A stretch of 24,443 bases of DNA from Clostridiaceae bacterium (lineage in GTDB: Bacteria > Bacillota > Clostridia > Saccharofermentanales > UBA5734). The notes under the pieces were generated by a model. That model did no database searches. It was not told the DNA's origin and saw only the letters and a program-made list of their open reading frames with translations. Positions 1 through 8,120 of the stretch are shown in pieces (positions within the stretch are counted from its first letter, which is position 1; the number at the start of each line of letters is the position of its first letter). The position numbers and the translations under genes were made by a program. The DNA lies in the NCBI GenBank assembly GCA_012727965.1, contig JAAYFZ010000233.1, positions 1-24,443 of the forward strand, read 5' to 3'.

Positions 1-32
1 AAATTGATGTCTGCTGAAATAATCAGTAATGT

Positions 33-1385
33 TTATTGCAGCGCCAATGCTGAATCGATCGCTTCTTCCGCAGTGATCTTGGCTGTAACGATGTTCTTAA
101 CATTTGCGAACAGATCGCCTCTGGCCTCAGCAGACATGCTGTCCTGAACAGCGCCTACCAAGCCGGTAGCGCCGGCTGCCATTTCAATCGCGCTTAGCTG
201 CAGCACGTCGAGGTCATCGCTGGGAATAACACCGTTTTTCAGTGCTGTAACTGAAGTTGTCGCGAAGACTGAAACTACTTCATCAGAAGTCATATGTTCA
301 ACGAACTTAACAGCGGCATCACGCTTGTCCGGATCATCCCAGGCTTTTTTCGTGATGTAATAGCCCATGGAAATACCACCGACCAGATCAGTTGCCTGAC
401 GATCGCCGTTGCCTGGTACGAAAGAGAGAGCAAAATCGTCAAGATTATCTGCACAATTCTCCTGGAAGAAGCCAATCTTCCAGCTGCCATCGATCAGGAA
501 GGCTGCTTCGCCATCTGCCAATAGCTGTACAGTTTCAGCATCGGAGGCGGTAAGAGTGTTGGAAGGGAGATATCCAGCTTCATAAAGAGCTTTGATATCG
601 TTCAGGCCTTCTGCCCATTTCTTGCCTACTGCATCATCAGAAGCCGCTGGGAGCTCAAGATGATTTTCAACACTGCCTCTGTTATAGACTGCGAATTCAA
701 ACCAGTAATGAGGAACTTCCTGCAAAGATACTGCTACAGGTGTGAAACCGGCAGCTTTTATCTTCTCGCAGTCAGCCATAAATGCTTCCCAATTGTAATC
801 GGCACCAGGGACTTCGACACCGGCCTCGGCCAGTACTTTTTTGTTAATGAACAAGCTCTCCCAGAAACCATTGACTGGTACGGTGTAGACCTTGCCGTCA
901 GCAGGAGATGGTACGAGCAGGTCTTCTTTCATATTGCCTGCATAATCAGGGTATTCTTTTCTTATATCTTCGAGAGAAACTACCTTGCCCGCTTCGATGA
1001 TCGGATTGGCATCGACTCCATTGAAGTAGAACAAAACATCAGGCTCAGTTCCAGCTTCAAAATCTGTCATGACCTTCGATTTCCACTCTTCGTCGGAAGT
1101 TGCGGAAGCGTCAAGTACTTTGTTGCCGGTGGTTCCTTCATAGCTCTTAAGAGCTGCTTCATAATTGCTTCTGTTGCCGTCATCACCGCCGTAGGAGGTG
1201 ACTACTGTCAGTTCAACTGGTCCGGCCGGTGCTTCATTGCCTGTAGTGGTTTCCGAAGACTCGTCGGGCTTAGCTGTAGTTGTCTGATCTGCCGGTTTTG
1301 CTGTTGTATCCGCTGTGCTGCCGCAACCGGCTGCCAGGGAAATAACCATGATCAAAGCAAGTGCTGTCGCTAGTAATCTTTTCAT
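33..1385 (-). CDS. Carbohydrate ABC transporter substrate-binding lipoprotein
   Basis: A 450-residue extracellular solute-binding protein, the membrane-anchored receptor of a CUT1-type sugar importer. The N-terminus is a lipoprotein signal: Lys/Arg, a hydrophobic stretch, then a lipobox ending LAAGC with the lipidated cysteine at residue 21. A Thr-rich, low-complexity linker (about 24-52) follows, then the two-lobe binding fold, with typical segments such as EPDVLFYFNG, the GFWESLFINKKVL region and LLADGEAAFLIDGSWKIG. The start is supported by GGAGG seven bases upstream of the ATG. It lies 138 bases downstream of the sensor kinase gene and appears to have its own promoter with a perfect TATAAT. 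No permease gene follows within the 32 bases left in the window, so its partners are either beyond the edge or shared. The sugar bound is not readable from the sequence; an amino sugar or oligosaccharide is inferred from the neighbours only. Confidence 0.92.
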   Translation of the reverse strand: MKRLLATALALIMVISLAAGCGSTADTTAKPADQTTTAKPDESSETTTGNEAPAGPVELTVVTSYGGDDGNRSNYEAALKSYEGTTGNKVLDASATSDEEWKSKVMTDFEAGTEPDVLFYFNGVDANPIIEAGKVVSLEDIRKEYPDYAGNMKEDLLVPSPADGKVYTVPVNGFWESLFINKKVLAEAGVEVPGADYNWEAFMADCEKIKAAGFTPVAVSLQEVPHYWFEFAVYNRGSVENHLELPAASDDAVGKKWAEGLNDIKALYEAGYLPSNTLTASDAETVQLLADGEAAFLIDGSWKIGFFQENCADNLDDFALSFVPGNGDRQATDLVGGISMGYYITKKAWDDPDKRDAAVKFVEHMTSDEVVSVFATTSVTALKNGVIPSDDLDVLQLSAIEMAAGATGLVGAVQDSMSAEARGDLFANVKNIVTAKITAEEAIDSALALQ

Positions 1386-1456
1386 TGTTGGTCCTCCATC
1401 TTATTTTTTCTTCGAAGAAATGCGTTTGTGGCTATGCATAATAACCATCTGCCATT

Positions 1457-1485
1457 ATTATAGGCCGCCTCCATTTGTACAATAA
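1457..1485 (-). promoter_or_regulatory. Putative promoter of the solute-binding lipoprotein gene
   Basis: On the minus strand a perfect TATAAT (1457-1462) lies 17 bases after TTATTG (1480-1485), a poor -35. The promoter sits in the 138-base gap between the kinase stop and the lipoprotein start, with the -10 about 70 bases from the ATG. The weak -35 with a strong -10 suggests an activated promoter, which would suit an AraC-type regulator of a YesM/YesN pair. That last step is inference. Confidence 0.45.
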
Positions 1486-1518
1486 GTGCAGGACTTGCCG
1501 TTTTTTGTCTCTTATTGT
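1479..1518. repeat. Inverted repeat ACAATAAG / CTTATTGT at the lipoprotein promoter
   Basis: Two perfect 8-bp inverted copies: ACAATAAG at 1479-1486 and CTTATTGT at 1511-1518, 32 bp apart start to start (about three helical turns). The first overlaps the putative -35. The arrangement could be a regulator binding site. A chance occurrence in AT-rich DNA cannot be excluded. Confidence 0.3.
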
Positions 1519-1523
1519 TTCAC

Positions 1524-3257
1524 TCACAATGGTATCCTGATTTTTGCCAGAATTCTGCCCGGGCGCAGCTGCTCGATCGCAAGGCCGCTGTCAGCACCAT
1601 ACATGATGCGCAGTCTCTGATTGACATTTCTTATACCGACACTTGAATTGCTGCTCTCACCAGACAGAAGCTCATCTATGGTCTGCCGGTCCTGATCGGT
1701 CATCACACCGTCATTTTCGACCTCAAGCACGAGATCGGACTGCAGCTTATAGGCCCTTATGATCAGCTCTCCCTGCTGCAGCTGCGCGATGCCATGCTCG
1801 ATGGCATTCTCCACGATCGGCTGCAGTATCAGGCTGGGAACATTACAGCTTAGAAGTGACTGATCGATCTGCTGGCTGACATTCAGCCTATTGCCAAATC
1901 TCTGCTTGATAATATGCAGATAAGCATCAACATAATTAAGCTCCGAGCGCAGATCGACAACGGCACTGTCACTTCTGGCCGTAGCAGCACCAAGCATGAT
2001 AGCCAAGGCATCGATCATTTCGGAGACTTTTTCATTTTTGGCCAGTCTGGCTTCCCAGTTAATGATCTCCAGAGTATTGTTTAGGAAATGCGGATTGATC
2101 TGTGATCTCAGCGCCTTGATCCTGGCCTCCTGCAGAGCTTGTTGCTCTTCATATATACGTTTGAACTGATGATCGAGCTGAACAGACATGCTGTTGAACT
2201 GCTGTGTCAGACAATAGAACTCGCGGTTTCGCGGCATCTCTTCGACCTGATAGCCGCGCCGTCCTTTTTCAATCTCGGTTGTAGCTGCTACCAGCCGGTC
2301 TGCGGGAATAGTCACATGCCGATAGAAGGCAAATAGCGAGAACAGAAGCAGCGGCAGCGCCAAGGCGGCAAACAGCAGCATTATATTGCGATTGTCGGGA
2401 AACTGGCTGATCAGATCAGTCGCGTCCGATGCGATGTCGAGCTCAAGCTTGAAGCTGTATTCATTCCTCGACAGTCCCTGCAAGTATTTACCACTGGCTT
2501 CGTCTTTTGCCATGATGGCAGGATAATCAAACAGAGCAGTCTGCTCATCGCCGATCAGGCTGATCTCAGTGTCATTAACTCTGACAGTCGCGTCAGTCAG
2601 CCAGATAATGCTGCGGATATTCTCGAACAGTACCTGCGGATTACACTCCATGACGATCACGGCATAAGGCTCGAGACTGCTGCTGACAATATTACGCATA
2701 TCGATGATGCTGCGCATCATATAGACGCGACTGCCAACTGAGAAGAAACGAATATCAGTGTCGATCTTCTGATAACTGCGCAAAACCTCATCATGCACGT
2801 TATCAAGATAATAACTGAGTGATGAGGCCGAAGCAGCGTTAGTATGATGATTGGCATAGTAGACCTTGTCAGCCTCTGCCGTGAAAAACGCATAGGTCGT
2901 GTGAAAATTGTCATCGTAGGCATATTTTTGCGAGAGATAGCTGCTGACGCTATCATAGAGCCTGATCTCATCCTCTGTCGAGAGATACTGCAGCCAGCTG
3001 GTCCTGATCGAACCGTCATAATTTGGAGCGCGCGAGGCGTCCATTGCACGCTGAAGATTTTCATAAGCCTGGTCAAAAGCGAGACGGGCGCTGTTTTCGA
3101 TCGTGTCTTCGATTCTGCCCTGAACATTTTGCGATACAGCCACTCCCGAGTAAATCAGGATTACTGAGAAGGGCACGACCCAGCAGAGCAGAACTATGCT
3201 GACAAGCAGCAGCTGAAGTGATAATACTGGTCTTCGGCTCTTGTTGCCCGACTTCAT
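1524..3257 (-). CDS. YesM-type sensor histidine kinase (HPK7 / His_kinase PF06580)
   Basis: A 577-residue membrane histidine kinase of the LytS/YesM class that senses carbohydrate-related signals and phosphorylates an AraC-type response regulator. The first transmembrane helix is near residues 12-40, followed by an extracellular sensor region of about 250 residues. A second helix (around NIMLLFAALALPLLLFSLFAFY) leads into a HAMP linker. The phosphoacceptor motif QINPHFLNN has His at 390, the N-box is LQPIVENAIEHGI (Asn 484), and the glycine box is SVGIRNVNQRL. The open frame extends 37 codons upstream, but AGGAGGG lies just before the ATG at 3257, inside the codons that a longer form would need, so the short start is chosen. 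It follows the mutase by 74 bases with no terminator seen, so it probably shares the phosphorylase operon. No response regulator gene is present in the window, which is unusual because the pair is normally adjacent. Confidence 0.92.
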   Translation of the reverse strand: MKSGNKSRRPVLSLQLLLVSIVLLCWVVPFSVILIYSGVAVSQNVQGRIEDTIENSARLAFDQAYENLQRAMDASRAPNYDGSIRTSWLQYLSTEDEIRLYDSVSSYLSQKYAYDDNFHTTYAFFTAEADKVYYANHHTNAASASSLSYYLDNVHDEVLRSYQKIDTDIRFFSVGSRVYMMRSIIDMRNIVSSSLEPYAVIVMECNPQVLFENIRSIIWLTDATVRVNDTEISLIGDEQTALFDYPAIMAKDEASGKYLQGLSRNEYSFKLELDIASDATDLISQFPDNRNIMLLFAALALPLLLFSLFAFYRHVTIPADRLVAATTEIEKGRRGYQVEEMPRNREFYCLTQQFNSMSVQLDHQFKRIYEEQQALQEARIKALRSQINPHFLNNTLEIINWEARLAKNEKVSEMIDALAIMLGAATARSDSAVVDLRSELNYVDAYLHIIKQRFGNRLNVSQQIDQSLLSCNVPSLILQPIVENAIEHGIAQLQQGELIIRAYKLQSDLVLEVENDGVMTDQDRQTIDELLSGESSNSSVGIRNVNQRLRIMYGADSGLAIEQLRPGRILAKIRIPL

Positions 3258-3331
3258 AGATGCCCTCCTCATTTGTGCTCCAGGCTTAATCGCATCGCCA
3301 GCCTCGGCTCCATTTCTGCTATAACATTTAT

Positions 3332-4750
3332 TCAACCTTCGATGAAGCGGCGAATTGCCTCGATGCATTTTTCGGCCTCCGCTGGCTCTGGCATTTCACA
3401 GCTTGTTCGTAGAAGTGGTTCTGTTCCGGAAAAACGGCAGATTGCCCAGCCGGAGTTCGCGAAATAGATCTTACAGCCGTCCGATCGATCAACTCGCTCG
3501 ATCGGCAGTTCAAATTCAGGCAGCTTATTATCGACGAAGAGCTGCTGCTGCAATTGCTGTTTGCTCATGTCAGTAAGAGCGTAATCGGCATCTCTGACAT
3601 AGGTACGACCGAACTGATCTGTGATCTCTTCATAGATATCTGATAAGCATCTGCCAGTCGCGGCAATCATCTCAACTAGCAAAGCCGCAGCATAGATGCC
3701 GTCTTTTCCCTGTATGTGACCGCGAACAGTTAATCCACCCGAGGACTCGCCGCCGATAATGGCATCCGTCTCGATCATTTTAGCAGATATATGCTTGAAA
3801 CCGACAGGGACTTCATAGCATTTCTGGCCGAAACCGGCCGCGACACGGTCCAGCATATGAGTCGTTGAGTTGTTGCGCACAGCAGGTCCGCTCCAACCTC
3901 TATATTTGATGAGATAATAGTAGAGCATCACCAGCAGGTCGTTTGGATGCAGGAAGCGGCCACCATCATCGATTACGCCAATGCGGTCAGCATCACCGTC
4001 AGTAGCTATGCCGAGGTGGCATTTATGCTCAACAACATATTGGCTTAAATGCTTAAGAGTATCGACATTTGGCGACGGCAATCTTCCGCCGAAGAGAGTG
4101 TCGTGACGTTCATTAATAACATCGACCTCGCAGCGTGCTGTCATCAGAATCGTTCGCAGACTGGTCTGGCTGACACCATGCATCGGATCGAGCGCGATTT
4201 TAAGACCTGCTTCTTTTATGACCTCGATATCAATATGGTCTAGGATGGCATCAATATAACTGTTAAAAGGATTGAATATCTCAATTCTCCCGTTCTGAAC
4301 AGCTTGATCATAATCGTCTGTTTCGATTGTTTTACCGGTTCTTTCTAGTTTTGCAACCTGCTCTTCGATCCGTATCGTTATGTCTTCCGCTGCATCTCTG
4401 CCACCAGCTGTGAACACTTTGATGCCATTATAGAGCGCAGGATTATGGCTTGCAGTCACAGCCATGCCATAAGGCAGGCCGAGCTGACGAACTGCGAACA
4501 TGATCAGCGGAGTTGGTGCTTCGCGGCTAAGCATTCTGCAAGTGATTCCTCTGGCCGCGAATACTTCTGCCGCCCACTGAGCTGCTTCTCGCGAGAGAAA
4601 TCTGCGGTCATAACCAATACAGATTCCCTGACTCTCCTGACCTGCTTCAGTGATCATCTCAGACAGTGCTGCAGCTGTTAGCTGAACATTTGCCTTGGTG
4701 AAGCCATCACCAATAATTGCGCGCCAGCCACCTGTTCCAAATTTAATCAT
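3332..4750 (-). CDS. Alpha-D-phosphohexomutase (phosphoglucomutase/phosphomannomutase family)
   Basis: A 472-residue phosphohexomutase that interconverts hexose-1- and hexose-6-phosphates through a phosphoserine and a bound bisphosphate intermediate. All four family signatures are visible: the catalytic loop TASHNP (Ser 101), the metal loop DGDADR (Asp 251, 253, 255), the sugar-recognition GGESSGG, and the C-terminal phosphate-binding RFSGTEPLLR. The N-terminus FGTGGWRAIIGDGF is typical of the subfamily. The start codon lies only five bases after the GH94 stop, with AAAGGAG inside the end of that gene, so translation is probably coupled. A mutase of this family also sits beside the chitobiose phosphorylase gene in Vibrio chitin-utilisation clusters (established knowledge, recalled). 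By context the substrate is inferred to be GlcNAc-1-phosphate, giving GlcNAc-6-phosphate. Glucose or mannose phosphates remain possible. Confidence 0.93.
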   Translation of the reverse strand: MIKFGTGGWRAIIGDGFTKANVQLTAAALSEMITEAGQESQGICIGYDRRFLSREAAQWAAEVFAARGITCRMLSREAPTPLIMFAVRQLGLPYGMAVTASHNPALYNGIKVFTAGGRDAAEDITIRIEEQVAKLERTGKTIETDDYDQAVQNGRIEIFNPFNSYIDAILDHIDIEVIKEAGLKIALDPMHGVSQTSLRTILMTARCEVDVINERHDTLFGGRLPSPNVDTLKHLSQYVVEHKCHLGIATDGDADRIGVIDDGGRFLHPNDLLVMLYYYLIKYRGWSGPAVRNNSTTHMLDRVAAGFGQKCYEVPVGFKHISAKMIETDAIIGGESSGGLTVRGHIQGKDGIYAAALLVEMIAATGRCLSDIYEEITDQFGRTYVRDADYALTDMSKQQLQQQLFVDNKLPEFELPIERVDRSDGCKIYFANSGWAICRFSGTEPLLRTSCEMPEPAEAEKCIEAIRRFIEG

Positions 4751-4755
4751 TTTGC

Positions 4756-7179
4756 TTACTCCTTTTTGCCCATGATCACTCTAACCTGTGCTGCCTGTCC
4801 CGGCTTAAGCTCTGGAATTTCTTCCACCTCACGGCCGTTGACGAAAATGCTCTTCACGCCCTTCTGAACTCGCTCCGGGTTCTCAACTGATATTTCATAG
4901 TGACCTCCGCGCCAGACTCTTGTCGCAGAAAAACCGCTCCAGTCGGATGGTATGCAGGGATCGACTATAAGCCTTCGGTAATCAGGTCTGATTCCGAGCA
5001 TATACTGAGTTGCCGCAAAATAAGCCCAGCCAGCGGTCCCGGTCATAAAAGGATGACGTGCCCTGCCATAAGCTGTATGTGCCGGGCCCATGATGAATTG
5101 GCAGTAAGAATATGGCTCTGCTTGTCTTGTCTCTATCATATCATTTTGATGATATGGGCAAATCAAGTCGTATAGCTCCATTGCTGAATTTCCCTCACCG
5201 ATTATGGCCATTGCCGCCCAGGCCCATGGATTCGGATGTGAGAACACAGCGCCATTTTCTTTTACACCCGGATACACTCGTGTCACGAACCCGACTTCAT
5301 CATCTGGTTCAGTATAGGGCGGCCAATTTAGCATCAGCCCATAATTTGTTTTTAGTTTCTGAGTGATCGATTCCATTGTCTGCCTGGATTTCTGCTCATC
5401 GGCAGCACCGCTGATGACAGCCCAGACATTGCTCTCTAAGTGAATCTGCCCTTCTCTGTTTTCCTGCGAACCAATTTTTCGGCCATCGGCAGTAATGCCT
5501 CTTATAAACCACTGGCCATCCCAGAGAACATCATTGCCGGTTTGTGTGACTTTTGCCGGAATAGTTGAGAATTGTTCAGCATCATTTGTTCTGCCTAAGT
5601 ACTCTGCCAACTCCACGAACAGTTTTAGTGCCCAGCAATGCAGGAAGCTGACCATCGCACTCTCACCGCCGCCAAGATTTAAACAATCATTCCAGTCTGC
5701 GCGCAGACCCTTGCATATACCGTTGCTGCCTATTTGCTCAGCAGAAAATCTAAGGATCGTTTTCATCTTGTCATAGATCGTATCGAATTGATTATGGGTT
5801 TTATCTTGATTGAAGTATTCGTCTGCATATGGCAGCCGTTCATCAAGCAGTGAGATATCGCCTGTTTCTTTTACATAATTGGTGATCGCGCCTATTAGCC
5901 AGAGAGCGTCATCAGAGCAGGCATCCTCTATGCCGTGTACGATATCAGCCGCTGATGGCGTCGGTATAACTGTTGGCGAACGGAAGGGCTTGCTCTCTGC
6001 TGGTTTAAACCAGGCTGGATCAAATAGGTGCAGGCCATAGCCACTGCTGGTTAGTGCCTGAATGAGCTCAATGATGCGGGAACGGCACTTATGAGGATTA
6101 GAATGAGGAATTGTCATGGCATCCTGTGCCGTATCTCTGTATCCAAGTCCAGTTCTCCCGCCAACCTCTATGAAGGAGGAAAACCGCGAAAACATGACAT
6201 TGATCTCGCTCTGATATAGATTCCAGATATTAATATGTGTGTTCAACCCTGGATTTGGAGATTTGATCTGGAAGCGTTGATATTTGTCCTGCCAGAATTC
6301 CTGCAGTTTCAGAAATTGTCTGTCTACACTCTTAGGATCGGCGTATTTGCGGCGCATTTCATTGCCTGCGGAAATACCGCCTTCGCCAAGCAGAAATACT
6401 ATTCTTATTTCCTGACCGGGCTCCAATATCAATCTCTTCATCAGACTGGCACAATGGTTGCCACCCTTCTCAGTACTATTACTGCATGCGCCCTGTTCTA
6501 CTGCAAAAGGATTCTTCTCAGTTCTATAAGGACCAACAAAGGTATCGCGCACGCAGTCATAACCATCGGGATCGAAGTTTGCAGTGAAGAACTGATAGCC
6601 ATTTTCTTCATAATAAAGATCGTATTCTATTATACCGTCGGAATAGTCTGAACCAGAGGCGTACAGGCTCATCTGGAAATTCCTGTTATCCATATCGATC
6701 TGGTGGAAGGAAAATTCAAGATAACTAAAGATACTGATATCACGCTGCTTCTCACTATTGTTTTTTAATCTGACATCCCAAATTTCGACAGGATCATCCA
6801 TCGCGACAAACAGCTTCTGCTCGGCTGAAACACCCTTATAATCACATAGATATTTCGAATAGGACAGGCCATGTCGGCAGCTATATTTAGCCTGATCAAG
6901 CGATTTGCCAACTGGTTGCCAGGAGACAGACCAGTAATCACCGTCACTATTATCACGCAGATAAATAAAATGTCCTGGTCCATCCATAGGAACACCATTA
7001 GGCCTGAACCTGGTGATTCTATGGTACTCAGGTGATTTGTAGAACAGATAACCGCCTGCTGTATGGTTTAGTACTCCACACATGTCATTAACACCTATAT
7101 AATTGGTCCAGGATACCGGCAGTGCCGGATTATCAATTACATATTCGCGGTTCTCATTATCAAAATATCCATATTGCAT
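4756..7179 (-). CDS. chbP: GH94 glycoside phosphorylase, probable N,N'-diacetylchitobiose phosphorylase
   Basis: An 807-residue GH94 enzyme, close in length to Vibrio chitobiose phosphorylase (about 800). It would split (GlcNAc)2 with phosphate into alpha-GlcNAc-1-phosphate and GlcNAc in the cytoplasm; no signal peptide is present. The N-terminal beta-sandwich starts YGYFDNENREYVI and contains SPEYHRITRFRPN. The (alpha/alpha)6 barrel contains FIEVGGRTGLGYRDTAQDA and LRADWNDCLNLGGGES, whose DWND carries the general-acid Asp (about residue 495), then FSHPNPWAW and the phosphate-binding TGTAGW. From memory these blocks match chitobiose phosphorylase better than cellobiose phosphorylase, which reads differently after the YRD block. 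The start has TAAGGAGG upstream. It is the first gene of a unit with the mutase and sensor kinase, after a terminator that ends the preceding gene. The family is certain; the exact disaccharide is likely but not proven. Confidence 0.9.
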   Translation of the reverse strand: MQYGYFDNENREYVIDNPALPVSWTNYIGVNDMCGVLNHTAGGYLFYKSPEYHRITRFRPNGVPMDGPGHFIYLRDNSDGDYWSVSWQPVGKSLDQAKYSCRHGLSYSKYLCDYKGVSAEQKLFVAMDDPVEIWDVRLKNNSEKQRDISIFSYLEFSFHQIDMDNRNFQMSLYASGSDYSDGIIEYDLYYEENGYQFFTANFDPDGYDCVRDTFVGPYRTEKNPFAVEQGACSNSTEKGGNHCASLMKRLILEPGQEIRIVFLLGEGGISAGNEMRRKYADPKSVDRQFLKLQEFWQDKYQRFQIKSPNPGLNTHINIWNLYQSEINVMFSRFSSFIEVGGRTGLGYRDTAQDAMTIPHSNPHKCRSRIIELIQALTSSGYGLHLFDPAWFKPAESKPFRSPTVIPTPSAADIVHGIEDACSDDALWLIGAITNYVKETGDISLLDERLPYADEYFNQDKTHNQFDTIYDKMKTILRFSAEQIGSNGICKGLRADWNDCLNLGGGESAMVSFLHCWALKLFVELAEYLGRTNDAEQFSTIPAKVTQTGNDVLWDGQWFIRGITADGRKIGSQENREGQIHLESNVWAVISGAADEQKSRQTMESITQKLKTNYGLMLNWPPYTEPDDEVGFVTRVYPGVKENGAVFSHPNPWAWAAMAIIGEGNSAMELYDLICPYHQNDMIETRQAEPYSYCQFIMGPAHTAYGRARHPFMTGTAGWAYFAATQYMLGIRPDYRRLIVDPCIPSDWSGFSATRVWRGGHYEISVENPERVQKGVKSIFVNGREVEEIPELKPGQAAQVRVIMGKKE

Positions 7180-7298
7180 GTATGAAGCCTCCTTAGCAGC
7201 CTTGCTAATTCAATTCTAGCTATGTTAGGTGCTGCATACAGCGGCAGAGAATGTACATTATTGCTTCTGCTTGCTTATTTGCTCATACAAATAATAAA

Positions 7299-7322
7299 CT
7301 GAAGTACATGCCTGTACTTCAG
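7299..7322 (-). terminator. Rho-independent terminator after the CmpB-like gene
   Basis: A perfect 10-bp stem (CTGAAGTACA / TGTACTTCAG) with loop TGCC on the plus strand. Read on the minus strand it is followed by TTTATTATTTG. It lies 36 bases beyond the stop of the gene ending at 7358 and separates it from the GH94 unit, so the GH94 gene should have its own promoter in 7180-7298. Confidence 0.7.
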
Positions 7323-7357
7323 CTGACATACCAATATCTTCGAAATCAACTAGGATA

Positions 7358-7948
7358 TCAATTCAGGTGGATCAATGTAAGAAAATCAGTAAAATGGCAG
7401 TATATACAGGCGAATGAAATAGCCCAGATTATACCTGCCATGATTGGACCACTCTTTTTGAACGCTTTCTCAAGAGCGGGTTCCAAGATATAAACAATGA
7501 GAGTTATTAGCAATCCCCATGCCAGAGAAACCGGCAAAGCAACAAACCCTTTATATGATAGAGGGATTCTATTGTAATTCCAGGTCTGCCGATTGAGCAA
7601 ATACAAATTGGAGAGACCAGTTAGGAATTCAATTGAGGTAGCCAAAAAAACAGAGAAAAAATATATGATTGCCGGTTTATGCTTCCAACGCTTGAGCAAC
7701 GTTACTATTAGCAGCCCACCATAACCAAATAGCGGTATCATCGGGAGACCATGACTTATCAGTCCTCTTCTGGAAAAATGATCGTAAACAACATAAATAT
7801 ATGATGTTTCGACGATCCAGCCGATTGCTCCGTAGACAAGATACTGAAAGATCATATAAGTAACGATCCGAAATCTAGAAGAAAGCACCGAAGTATTGGC
7901 ACCTATGGCGTCGCCTTCATAATAATGATCTTCCCTCAAGAGAATCAC
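7358..7948 (-). CDS. CmpB-like integral membrane protein (putative ABC transporter type IV, PF06541/COG4905)
   Basis: A polytopic membrane protein of up to 196 residues with about five hydrophobic segments. It fits the PF06541 family in layout: an early YLVYGAIGWIVETSYIYVVYD with the conserved GW.xE core, then a R(R)GLISHG...PLFGYG block, a central segment ending in a WNYN-type motif, and a later SLAWGLL. The family is labelled putative ABC permease in databases but its function is not established. The called start is a GTG at 7948 with only a weak ribosome site. An ATG at residue 32, just before the first helix, would leave a protein of about 165 residues and is an alternative. The gene is bracketed by hairpin terminators at 8039-8078 and 7299-7322, so it looks like a single-gene unit placed between the importer and the phosphorylase. 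Confidence 0.7.
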   Translation of the reverse strand: MILLREDHYYEGDAIGANTSVLSSRFRIVTYMIFQYLVYGAIGWIVETSYIYVVYDHFSRRGLISHGLPMIPLFGYGGLLIVTLLKRWKHKPAIIYFFSVFLATSIEFLTGLSNLYLLNRQTWNYNRIPLSYKGFVALPVSLAWGLLITLIVYILEPALEKAFKKSGPIMAGIIWAISFACIYCHFTDFLTLIHLN

Positions 7949-8038
7949 CTCACTATTTGAATATATTTCCCGCCAACTACATAGTATATCTATTTTTCAT
8001 ATATATATATAAGTGCACTTAAACCCTTACATAAAGAA

Positions 8039-8078
8039 CACTTCTGCCTCTGAACCGGCAGGTCCAGAGGCAGAAGTG
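8039..8078 (-). terminator. Terminator after the sugar-importer permease operon
   Basis: A perfect 14-bp stem (CACTTCTGCCTCTG / CAGAGGCAGAAGTG) with a 12-base loop. On the minus strand it is followed by TTCTTTATG. It lies 42 bases after the stop of the second permease gene. The neighbouring run TATATATATATA at about 8000-8011 is AT-rich DNA upstream of the next gene. Confidence 0.75.
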
Positions 8079-8120
8079 CCTAAAAGGAGCAAGAGGATTT
8101 GTGTTATAAGCTTCTACTGT

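Noticed and set aside
660..1373. A 237-codon plus-strand open frame
   Set aside because: It lies wholly antisense to the binding protein gene, is Cys/Phe-rich without a domain pattern, and has no ribosome site.
3258..3368. A 37-codon N-terminal extension of the sensor kinase reading back into the mutase gene
   Set aside because: AGGAGGG sits just before the ATG at 3257, within the extension, and the extension has no membrane or domain features. The shorter start gives a normal first transmembrane helix.
6235..6651. A 138-codon plus-strand open frame
   Set aside because: It is antisense to the conserved GH94 gene and has no recognisable features.
8000..8011. TATATATATATA as a microsatellite or origin element
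   Set aside because: It is short and lies in the AT-rich upstream region of the CmpB-like gene; there are no DnaA boxes or other repeats around it.
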